A stretch of 64,000 nt of DNA from Cupriavidus malaysiensis (lineage in GTDB: Bacteria; Pseudomonadota; Gammaproteobacteria; Burkholderiales; Burkholderiaceae): assembly GCF_001854325.1 (NCBI RefSeq), contig NZ_CP017755.1:3286001-3350000 (forward strand), in the 5' to 3' direction. Positions within the stretch are counted from its first letter, which is position 1. Each line of letters starts with the position of its first letter. Under the pieces are notes generated by a model. It did not search any database and was not told the origin of the DNA. It saw only the letters and a list, made by a program, of their open reading frames with translations. This document shows, piece after piece, positions 57,304-64,000 of this stretch. The position numbers were made by a program, and so were the translations under genes.

Positions 57304-58071
57304 TCATTGTTCGGCATAAGCCCACAACAACCCTCCGTCGATCAGCAAGGAGGCACCGGTGATGTAGTCACCGTCCGCACTGGCCAGGAAGGCCGCCAAC
57401 CCGGCCACGTCTTCCGGCGTGCCGAGCCGGCGCAGCGGAATGTTATCCAGCAGGTCCGCCATCTCGCGCGGATTGGCTTGCAGCGAGCGGTTGATGGCGG
57501 TGCCGATGGCACCCGGCGCGATGTTGTTGACGGTGATGCCGAGCGGCGCCAGTTCGATGGCGAGGTTGCGCGTCAGCATGCGCAGCCCGCCCTTGCTGAC
57601 GCAATAGCTGGTGAAGTGGGGAAAGCACAGGTCCTCATGCACCGAACTGATGTTGATGATCCTGCCTCCCGCACCGACGGCGCGGCGATGCCTGGCAAAA
57701 GCCTGCGCCAGGAAGTACGGCCCCTTGAGGTTGGTCTCCAGCACCAGGTCGTAGTCGGCCTCGGTGGCGTCGAGGAAGGGCGCGCGGACTTCGACGCCGG
57801 CATCGTTGACCAGTAAGTCGATCGCGCCGGCGGCGGCGATTCCCTCGTCCATCAGGCGGGTGAGCTGCGCCACGTCCCTGACATCGGCGGCGACGATGAA
57901 CGCTCGCCGCCCCGCCGCGCGGACCGCCTGCGCCGTCTGCTCGGCAGCCGCATTGCAGTGATGCGCCGCCACTACGACGTCCGCGCCTTCCTGCGCGAAG
58001 CGGATGGCGATGGCGCGCCCGATGCCGCTGCCGCCGCCGGTGACCAGCGCGGTTCTGCCCGCCAGTCTCAT
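57304..58071 (-). CDS. Short-chain dehydrogenase/reductase (glucose 1-dehydrogenase-like)
   Basis: A 255-residue classical SDR starting MRLAGRTALVTGGGSGIGRA. The usual NNAG is NDAG here (LLVNDAGVEV), a conservative but uncommon change at a structural Asn. Catalytic Ser is in INISSVHED and the YxxxK is YCVSK. Typical C-terminus GASLLIDGGLLWAY. The start overlaps the stop of the upstream proline-rich gene by 4 nt (ATGA), implying coupling. Substrate unknown, possibly glucose. Confidence 0.86.
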   Translation of the reverse strand: MRLAGRTALVTGGGSGIGRAIAIRFAQEGADVVVAAHHCNAAAEQTAQAVRAAGRRAFIVAADVRDVAQLTRLMDEGIAAAGAIDLLVNDAGVEVRAPFLDATEADYDLVLETNLKGPYFLAQAFARHRRAVGAGGRIINISSVHEDLCFPHFTSYCVSKGGLRMLTRNLAIELAPLGITVNNIAPGAIGTAINRSLQANPREMADLLDNIPLRRLGTPEDVAGLAAFLASADGDYITGASLLIDGGLLWAYAEQ

Positions 58072-58397
58072 GGCCGCCCGCTGGCCGCGCGAGCGGCGGC
58101 GGCGAGCACAGCGCGCCGCCAGGTCACAGCGGGCTGCGGCGCCGCCAGGCGCCACGGCATGGCAGCCTGGCGCCGCAGGACGCGGCACGGCCACGATGCC
58201 GGCCATCCGGCCGCCACGGGGGCAGCCGAGCCACGCCCGCGAAGCGGCGGCCTGCTCTCGCTCGCCCGCATCGGCGGTGGCGGCGGCAGGTCGCCCGGGG
58301 GCGGGTCGTTGACCGGCTCCGGCGGTCCGGGTGGCGGCTCCGGCGGCGGTGTTTCAGGTTCTTTCGGCGGTATGGCGGGATCGGGCGTGATATGCAC
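58068..58397 (-). CDS. Small proline-rich protein
   Basis: A 109-residue frame from a GTG at 58397 with AAGGAG eight bases upstream. It starts VHITPDPAIPPKEPETPPPE and is Pro-rich for about 45 residues. The second half is basic and Ala-rich. Its TGA overlaps the SDR start in an ATGA arrangement, which supports it as a real coupled gene. Short Pro-rich proteins of this kind occur in Burkholderiaceae. No function is known. Confidence 0.5.
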   Translation of the reverse strand: MHITPDPAIPPKEPETPPPEPPPGPPEPVNDPPPGDLPPPPPMRASESRPPLRGRGSAAPVAAGWPASWPCRVLRRQAAMPWRLAAPQPAVTWRRAVLAAAARAASGRP

Positions 58398-58782
58398 GGC
58401 ATCTTCTCCTTGCCCCTGGCGTGCCGCCGCTGCCGGCCGGCGCCGCGCGCTCTGGCGAGCCGGTGCCGGTGTCCTGCTTCGGGGCCCTTCCGGGCCTGAG
58501 GCGTGCGCAGCTTCCCCGGGGTCTCGCACATTGAAATGGCAAGAACCGTGCCGAACCGGGCGGATTGCGGCGCCGAATCGCCGGGACCGCTGCCATGCCA
58601 CAGCGACCATGGCCGCCACGATTTCGCCAGCACGTCGTCCTATTCCTACAGCAGGATCGGACCGCTGCGGAAAGATACCGCCTTGATTTCCCCCTACGCT
58701 AAACTCCAGCCGGTGAACTTCGCGCCGCCGCCGGGCGGCAAGGCAAGGGATCCGATCCGGAATCCACTACTGGGAGCACGCC
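58398..58782. other. 385-bp divergent spacer, no gene seen
   Basis: Lies between the proline-rich gene and the DUF3309 gene. It has an AT-richer part around 58620-58720 that may hold promoters. No gene was recognised. Confidence 0.45.
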
Positions 58783-58941
58783 ATGGGCCTCGGCACAATC
58801 CTGCTCATCATTCTTCTCTTGCTACTGATCGGAGCGCTACCCGCCTGGCCGTACAGCGCGGGGTGGGGTTATTGGCCAAGCGGCGGACTGGGCCTGGTGC
58901 TGCTGATCGTGCTGGTGCTCGTCTTCCTGGGCAGATTCTAG
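58783..58941 (+). CDS. DUF3309 family small membrane protein
   Basis: A 52-residue protein, MGLGTILLIILLLLLIGALP then AWPYSAGWGYWPSGGLGLVL and a second hydrophobic stretch ending GRF. This is the complete DUF3309 pattern of two membrane segments linked by a Trp/Tyr/Gly loop. GGGAG precedes the ATG at 58783. Family of unknown function, common among stress-linked small proteins. Confidence 0.9.
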   Translation: MGLGTILLIILLLLLIGALPAWPYSAGWGYWPSGGLGLVLLIVLVLVFLGRF

Positions 58942-59243
58942 GGCCGTGCAGCGGCCTCGCAAGCCTTACATCGGGCGGCAATACTTACCGCCGGCGATGG
59001 CATGCGGTGCGGGCATGCCGCCTTGCGCGCGGCCCGCCGGGGCCGCCTGTACGCACGGCACGGATTATGCGGGAGAGCAGAGGTGCAAGGAGGCAGGAAA
59101 ACGCCGCCTGCGCACGCGCTGCGCCGACACCGCGACGCGGCCGGACGTTGCCCATCGCGCACGGTCGCGCGCCGACAGGCCTCGGGGCGTCGACGCTGGC
59201 GGTGTGCGGCGTGCGGCGTCATTCACAGCTAGGAGAGCGAACC
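58942..59243. other. 302-bp spacer, no gene seen
   Basis: Between the DUF3309 and CsbD genes. No gene, repeat or terminator was recognised. Confidence 0.5.
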
Positions 59244-59447
59244 ATGAACTGGGATCAGATCGAAGGCAAATGGGATCAAGCCAAGGGGAAGGTGAAGGAA
59301 AAGTGGGGAAAACTCACGGACGATGATCTGACTTACATCAACGGCAAGCGCGACCAGCTCGCCGGGCGTCTCCAGGAACGCTACGGATACACCAAGGAAA
59401 GAACGGAAGAAGAAATGAAGGCGTGGGAACGGGATACGCGCTGGTAA
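59244..59447 (+). CDS. CsbD family stress protein
   Basis: A 67-residue CsbD-like protein: MNWDQIEGKWDQAKGKVKEK then WGKLTDDDLTYINGKRDQLA, GRLQERYGYTKERTEEEM. CsbD proteins are abundant, helical and induced by general stress. AGGAGAG precedes the ATG at 59244. Codon use is A-richer than neighbours because of many Lys codons. Confidence 0.95.
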   Translation: MNWDQIEGKWDQAKGKVKEKWGKLTDDDLTYINGKRDQLAGRLQERYGYTKERTEEEMKAWERDTRW

Positions 59448-59888
59448 AACCAGATAACGGGGCGCGTGATGCGGCGGGCGGGGATGCCAAGGCGGCGTCC
59501 TCGCCCGCTCCTGCTTCCACCCTCTCCGTTTCCCGCTCGGACACTACGGTCCACGCACGTACCAGGGCGCGATCTTGTCCGGCACGCTCGCGTAGCCCCG
59601 GCCCGTCTGGATGCCTGCGGCTTTGTCTCGCCGGCGCCAGCCTGGCGCGGCTGCCCGGCCGCCACCGGTCGAAAGTTCGCGCGGCGGTTGCAAAAGTTAC
59701 AAGGTCATCGGCTTCAGCGGCCCTTGCCGCCCCAGGACGCATTGCCGGCGCGCCTCGACACGAAGCCTGAGACCTGCGCGGCGCGTGCCTCGCGCGCCGC
59801 CGTCGCCCCGCTGTGCTTGCGACGCATCACTGCCTGGGCCGCGTGCCGGCATGGCTGATGCGAGGTTGCTCGCCAAGGAGGTATCGCC
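59448..59888. other. 441-bp spacer, no gene seen
   Basis: Upstream region of the ThDP-enzyme operon. No clear promoter hexamers, repeat or small gene were recognised. Confidence 0.5.
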
Positions 59889-61706
59889 ATGCACCCCACG
59901 GTTGCCGACTTCGTCCTCAAACGCCTGCGCGAATGGGGCATCTACCGCATCTATGGCTATCCCGGGGACGGGATCAATGGCCTGATGGGGGCTTTCGGCC
60001 GAGCCCGCAATGATCCCGAATTCATCCAGGTACGCCATGAGGAGCTGGCTGCCTTCATGGCTTGCGCCCATGCCAAGTTCACTGGCGAAACGGGCGTGTG
60101 CCTGGCCACTTCCGGCCCCGGCGCCATCCATCTGCTCAACGGGCTGTATGACGCCCGCCTCGATCACCAGCCGGTCGTTGCCATCGTCGGCCAGCAGAAG
60201 CGCGCGGCGCTGGGCGGCGACTACCAGCAGGAAGTCGACCTGATCACCCTGTTCAAGGATGTCGCCGGTGCCTTTGTCGCCATGGCGGTCGATCCCGCGC
60301 AAGTGCGCCATCTGGTCGACCGTGCCGTACGTATCGCCCGCGAGCAGCGTACCGTGACCTGCATCATCCTTCCCAACGATCTGCAGAACCTTCCCGCCGT
60401 CCCGGTCCCGCCACGCCAGCACGGCACGGTGCATAGCGGCATCGGTCACACCGCGCGGGCGAAGGTACCCGACCTGGTCGAGCTGCGCATCGCGGCCGAT
60501 GTCCTGAACCAGGGCAGGAAGGTCGCCATGCTGGTTGGCGCGGGGGCTCTCGATGCGACCGACGAAGTCCTCGACGTCGCGCGCCGGCTCGGCGCCGGCG
60601 TGGCCAAGGCGCTGCTCGGCAAGGCGGCCGTGCCGGACGACGTGCCCTTCGTGACGGGTTCCATCGGCCTGCTTGGCACCAAGCCGAGCTGGGACCTGAT
60701 GAACGGTTGCGATACCCTGCTCATGGTCGGCTCCGGCTTTCCATACTCGGAATTCCTGCCGAAGGAGGGCGACGCCCGCGGCGTCCAGATCGACATCGAT
60801 GCGCGCATGCTCAACCTGCGCTACCCCATGGAGGTGTGCCTGCAGGGCGATAGCGGGGCGACCCTGCGCGCGCTGCTGCCCTTGCTGAAGCAGAAGCCGC
60901 TCGATTGGCAGCAGGAGATCGAGAAGAACGTCAGCCGCTGGTGGGACGTGCTGGCCAGCCGCGCCGCCGTCGAAGCGCACCCGATCAACCCGCAGCGCGT
61001 CTTCCACGAGTTGTCGCTACGCCTGCCCGACCGCTGCATCCTCACCTGCGACTCCGGCTCGGCCGCCAACTGGTACGCACGCGACCTGCGCATCCGCCGC
61101 GGCATGATGGCCTCGCTGAGCGGCGGCCTGGCCACCATGGGGCCCGCGGTGCCTTATGCGATCGCCGCCAAGTATGCGCATCCGGACCGGCATGTGATCG
61201 CCATGGCCGGCGACGGCGCCATGCAGATGAACGGCATCAATGGCTTGATCACCATTGCGCGCGACTGGCGCAAGTGGAGCAACCCGGGCTTGACCGTCAT
61301 GGTGCTGAACAATGGCGACCTCAACCAGGTGACGTGGGAACAGCGGGTCATGGAAGGCGATCCGAAGTTCCCGGTGTCGCAGGACGTGCCCACGTTCGGC
61401 TACGCGAAGTTCGCCGAGGCGCTCGGGCTCAACGGCATCCGGGTGGACCGCGCGGACGCGGTCGGCCCGGCCTGGGAGCAGGCCCTCGGCGCGCAGGTGC
61501 CGACCGTGCTGGAGATGGTCACGGATCCGGATGTGGCGCCGCTGCCTCCCCATGTCACCGTCAAGCAGGCGCGGGCCTACTTCACCGCCATGCTGCGCGG
61601 CGACGACGACGCCGGCGGGACCCTGCGCGCGGCCTTCATGCAGGTCTGGGAATCGCTCTTCCCGTCCAGCGAACGCCGCCACGCTGAAGCCGAGGAGCAT
61701 CGATGA
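59889..61706 (+). CDS. ThDP-dependent enzyme, PoxB/acetolactate-synthase-like
   Basis: A 605-residue thiamine-diphosphate enzyme of the pyruvate oxidase/acetohydroxyacid synthase family. Domains in order: PYR (residues 1-170, catalytic Glu in VRHEELAAFM, GVCLATSGPGAIHLLNGLYD), central FAD/nucleotide-type domain (about 195-345), PP domain with the ThDP/Mg motif AGDGAMQMNGINGL and later NN in VLNNGDLNQV. AAGGAGG precedes the ATG. It is first of a three-gene operon, overlapping the next by 4 nt. Pyruvate oxidase (acetate-forming) or a 2-keto-acid decarboxylase in a sugar-acid pathway are both possible. Proteins of this exact subgroup are usually annotated only as ThDP-requiring. Confidence 0.88.
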   Translation: MHPTVADFVLKRLREWGIYRIYGYPGDGINGLMGAFGRARNDPEFIQVRHEELAAFMACAHAKFTGETGVCLATSGPGAIHLLNGLYDARLDHQPVVAIVGQQKRAALGGDYQQEVDLITLFKDVAGAFVAMAVDPAQVRHLVDRAVRIAREQRTVTCIILPNDLQNLPAVPVPPRQHGTVHSGIGHTARAKVPDLVELRIAADVLNQGRKVAMLVGAGALDATDEVLDVARRLGAGVAKALLGKAAVPDDVPFVTGSIGLLGTKPSWDLMNGCDTLLMVGSGFPYSEFLPKEGDARGVQIDIDARMLNLRYPMEVCLQGDSGATLRALLPLLKQKPLDWQQEIEKNVSRWWDVLASRAAVEAHPINPQRVFHELSLRLPDRCILTCDSGSAANWYARDLRIRRGMMASLSGGLATMGPAVPYAIAAKYAHPDRHVIAMAGDGAMQMNGINGLITIARDWRKWSNPGLTVMVLNNGDLNQVTWEQRVMEGDPKFPVSQDVPTFGYAKFAEALGLNGIRVDRADAVGPAWEQALGAQVPTVLEMVTDPDVAPLPPHVTVKQARAYFTAMLRGDDDAGGTLRAAFMQVWESLFPSSERRHAEAEEHR

Positions 61707-62800
61707 GCGGCGGCGATTCAATGCGGCTCCAGGCCATCGAAGCGCGCGCCTACCGCATTCCGACCGAAACGGCGGAGTCCGACGGCACGCTGTGCTGGGA
61801 CAGCGAGACGCTGGTCGTCGTCAACGTGTCGGCCGGCGGCATCACGGGAATGGGCTACGGCTACTCCGATGCCTCCGCGGCAGCGCTGATCGGACAGCGC
61901 CTGGCGCCTTGCCTGGTGGGCCGGAACGCGTTCGCGGTCGAAGCGTGCTGGCAGGCGATGGCCGCTTCGGTACGCAACCTGGGACGCTCCGGCTTGTGCG
62001 CGCAGGCCATCGCAACCGTGGACATCGCGCTCTGGGACCTCAAGGCACGCCTGCTCGGCGTGTCGCTGGCGCGCCTGCTCGGCGTCGTGCGCGACGCCGT
62101 GCCGGCCTACGGCAGCGGCGGCTTCACCAGCATGAACCTGATGCAATTGCGGGAGCAGGCGAAAGCCTGGAGCGAAGCGGGCTTCGGCCGCATCAAGATC
62201 AAGATCGGACGCGACCCCGCCGGCGACGTGGCACGTGTCAGCGCCGCGCGGCAGGCGGCCGGCCCGAAGACGGAGCTGTACGTGGACGCCAATGGCGCCT
62301 ACCGGGTCGCCCAGGCGATCGGCTTGGCGCACCAGTTCGCCGACTACGACGTGAGCTGGCTCGAAGAACCCGTATCGTCCGACGACATCGCCGGCCTGCG
62401 CCAGGTCCGCCGGCACGCACCGCCCGGCATGGCGGTCTCCGCCGGGGAGTACGCCTTCACGGTGGACGACTTCCGGCGCCTGCTGCAGCGAGGCGCGGTG
62501 GATGTGCTGCAGGCCGACGCAAGCCGTTGCGGCGTCACGGGCTGGTTGCAGGCCGCTGCGTTATGCGAGGCCTTCCATACGCCGTTGTCCAGCCATTGCG
62601 TGCCAGCGCTGCATGCGACGCTGTGCTGCGTCGCGCAGCCGGCCATCCACGTCGAAGTCTTCCATGATCACGCGCGTATCGAACACACCCTGTTCGACGG
62701 CGTGCCGCCCTTGCGGGACGGCTGCCTCCGGCCATGGCAAGACGCGCCGGGATTCGGCCTGACCTTCAAGGAGAGGGACGCGCAATGCTATCTCGTCTAG
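61703..62800 (+). CDS. Enolase-superfamily enzyme (mandelate racemase/sugar-acid dehydratase-like)
   Basis: A 365-residue member of the enolase superfamily, probably a sugar-acid dehydratase or racemase. The KxK acid/base motif is in IKIKIGRD, metal ligands Asp in YVDANGAY, Glu in WLEEPVSSDD and Glu in SAGEYAF. QADASRCGVTG and a His in LSSHCVPALHATL complete the active site. This His places it in the mandelate racemase subgroup. It overlaps the ThDP gene by 4 nt and the oxidase gene by 16 nt, so the three work together. Confidence 0.88.
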   Translation: MSGGDSMRLQAIEARAYRIPTETAESDGTLCWDSETLVVVNVSAGGITGMGYGYSDASAAALIGQRLAPCLVGRNAFAVEACWQAMAASVRNLGRSGLCAQAIATVDIALWDLKARLLGVSLARLLGVVRDAVPAYGSGGFTSMNLMQLREQAKAWSEAGFGRIKIKIGRDPAGDVARVSAARQAAGPKTELYVDANGAYRVAQAIGLAHQFADYDVSWLEEPVSSDDIAGLRQVRRHAPPGMAVSAGEYAFTVDDFRRLLQRGAVDVLQADASRCGVTGWLQAAALCEAFHTPLSSHCVPALHATLCCVAQPAIHVEVFHDHARIEHTLFDGVPPLRDGCLRPWQDAPGFGLTFKERDAQCYLV

Positions 62801-64000
62801 TCCAGCCCGGTCCCCCGGGTGCAGCGGGTGCAGCGGGTGCCGCCGAGGCGGCGCGCAGGGTGGACGCCGTGGGGCTGCAGCGCGCCTTGCGCGAGGCCGT
62901 CGACGGCGAGATCCGCTTCGATGACGGCAGCCGGGCCTTGTACGCGACCGATGCGTCGAACTACCGGCAGGTGCCGATCGGCGTGGTGGTGCCGCGCACC
63001 ATCGACGCCGTGGTGGCCACGGTCGAGCAATGCCGCCGCTACGGCGCGCCGGTATTGTCGCGCGGCGGCGGCACCAGCCTGTGTGGACAGTGCTGCAATG
63101 TCGCCGTGGTCATCGACTTCTCGAAATACCTCAACCGCATCGTGGCGCTCGACCCCGGCGAGAAGACCGCGCGGGTGCAGCCGGGCGTGGTGCTGGACCG
63201 GCTCCGGGAAGCCGCGGAGGTCCACCACCTGACCTTCGCGCCCGATCCGGCCACGCACTCCCATAACACGCTGGGCGGCATGATCGGCAACAATTCCTGC
63301 GGTCCGCACTCGGTCATGGGTGGCGAGACCGTGCGCAATGTGATCGAACTCGATGTCCTCACCTACGATGGCACGCGCATGGTGGTCGGCGCCACGACAC
63401 AAGAGGCCTGGGACCTGCTGTGCGCGCGCGGCGACCGCGTCGGCGCCATCTACCGCTCGTTGCGAAAACTGCGCGACACCTATGCGGACAGCATCCGCCG
63501 CCATATGCCGCGCATTCCGCGCCGGGTTTCCGGTTACAGCCTGGAGGCTTTGCTGCCCGAGTATGACGGCAACATCGCCCACGCCCTGGTGGGTTCGGAA
63601 GGCACCTGCGTGGTGGTGCTGGAGGCCAAGGTGCAGCTGGTCGACAGCCCCTTGGCACGGTCGGTACTGGCGCTGGGGTATCCGGACGTCTACCGCGCGG
63701 CCGACCATGTCACCCGCATCATGGCTCATCATCCGATCGCCCTGGAGGGCCTGGACGACAGGCTGGTCGCCGACATGAAAGCGGTCGGCCTGCACACCGG
63801 GGATATCGGCTTGCTGCCGGAAGGAAAGGGATGGCTGCTGGTAGAGTTCGGCGGCAAGGACAAGGGCGAATCGGACCACCACGCACGCACGCTCATGGAG
63901 GCGCTGCGCGGCGAGGACCGGCCGCCCACCATGAAGCTGTACGACGACCCCGTGGTCGAACGGCACCTGTGGCGGGTGCGCGAAGCCGGGCTGGGCGCCA
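62785..64000 (+). CDS. GlcD-like FAD-linked oxidase, 5' part (gene continues beyond window)
   Basis: The first 405 residues of an FAD-binding (VAO/PCMH-fold) oxidase or dehydrogenase. VPRTIDAVVATVEQCRRYGA, APVLSRGGGTSLCGQCCNVA and GGMIGNNSCGPHSVMGGETV are the FAD-binding signatures of D-lactate/glycolate-type dehydrogenases. The spacing and NNSCG form match the large proteins that also carry a C-terminal Fe-S domain, which would lie beyond the window. ATG at 62785 has AAGGAGAGG. Residues 9-22 are a Gly-Ala repeat from a 9-bp DNA repeat (62821-62838). Probably oxidises a 2-hydroxy acid of the pathway. Confidence 0.87.
   Translation, partial: MLSRLVQPGPPGAAGAAGAAEAARRVDAVGLQRALREAVDGEIRFDDGSRALYATDASNYRQVPIGVVVPRTIDAVVATVEQCRRYGAPVLSRGGGTSLCGQCCNVAVVIDFSKYLNRIVALDPGEKTARVQPGVVLDRLREAAEVHHLTFAPDPATHSHNTLGGMIGNNSCGPHSVMGGETVRNVIELDVLTYDGTRMVVGATTQEAWDLLCARGDRVGAIYRSLRKLRDTYADSIRRHMPRIPRRVSGYSLEALLPEYDGNIAHALVGSEGTCVVVLEAKVQLVDSPLARSVLALGYPDVYRAADHVTRIMAHHPIALEGLDDRLVADMKAVGLHTGDIGLLPEGKGWLLVEFGGKDKGESDHHARTLMEALRGEDRPPTMKLYDDPVVERHLWRVREAGLGA

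Noticed and set aside
1..64000. tRNA, rRNA, transposase and integrase genes
   Set aside because: No cloverleaf-like segments with CCA ends, no rRNA sequence and no transposase or integrase motifs were seen on either strand. A covariance-model search would be needed to exclude divergent RNAs.

Overview
The window is a GC-rich stretch with strong Shine-Dalgarno sites and tightly packed, often overlapping genes. Gene families and order (Urt-type amide/urea transporter beside formamidase, CbrA-like transporter-kinase fusion, Bug-receptor remnant, and many small stress proteins: BON, PRC-barrel, CsbD, DUF2188, DUF2795, DUF3008, DUF3309) point to a betaproteobacterium of the Burkholderiaceae, most like Cupriavidus/Ralstonia. 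That assignment is inference from family content. No rRNA, tRNA, CRISPR array, intact transposase or replication gene was seen.

Region 1 (1-11.0 kb) is an amide/urea uptake and hydrolysis locus. On the minus strand lie urtABCDE (a five-gene ABC importer), fmdA (formamidase) and a zinc-ribbon fmdB cut by the window edge. Divergent from it are a 1122-residue NCS1-permease/cysteine-cluster/histidine-kinase/receiver fusion and a LuxR-type response regulator, which probably sense the substrate and control the importer. At 11.3-12.5 kb a DszC/SfnC-like flavin monooxygenase follows, then the wreck of a Bug-family solute receptor.

Region 2 (12.8-43.3 kb) is an accessory stress and envelope region. 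It carries a four-gene exopolysaccharide synthesis/export operon (membrane-fusion protein, periplasmic alpha/alpha-toroid enzyme, c-di-GMP-type PilZ glycosyltransferase, outer-membrane factor lipoprotein), an unusual FAD-reductase/patatin fusion, Ku with its MerR-TPR neighbour, a Dps, a DUF421-CBS fusion, a CYTH-CHAD protein, two sensor kinases (one with a degenerate ATPase domain) and many small BON, PRC and DUF proteins.

Region 3 (43.4-55.1 kb) is a glycan locus. A minus-strand operon with 4-nt overlaps encodes GT4, GT9, GT2, a NodU-type carbamoyltransferase, a second GT9, a GmhB-like phosphatase and an SDR. After two small stress genes, a plus-strand set encodes GT4, a UDP-glucuronate-decarboxylase-like enzyme and a PIG-L deacetylase.

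Region 4 (55.1-59.4 kb) returns to small stress proteins and two SDRs. Region 5 (59.9-64 kb) is a plus-strand metabolic operon: a ThDP-dependent PoxB/acetolactate-synthase-like enzyme, an enolase-superfamily dehydratase/racemase and a GlcD-like FAD oxidase that runs off the end.

A feature of the whole window is its wealth of short tandem repeats (units mostly 6, 11, 12 or 13 bp), placed almost exclusively at gene starts, stops or spacers. Three of them duplicate a stop codon in all three reading frames.
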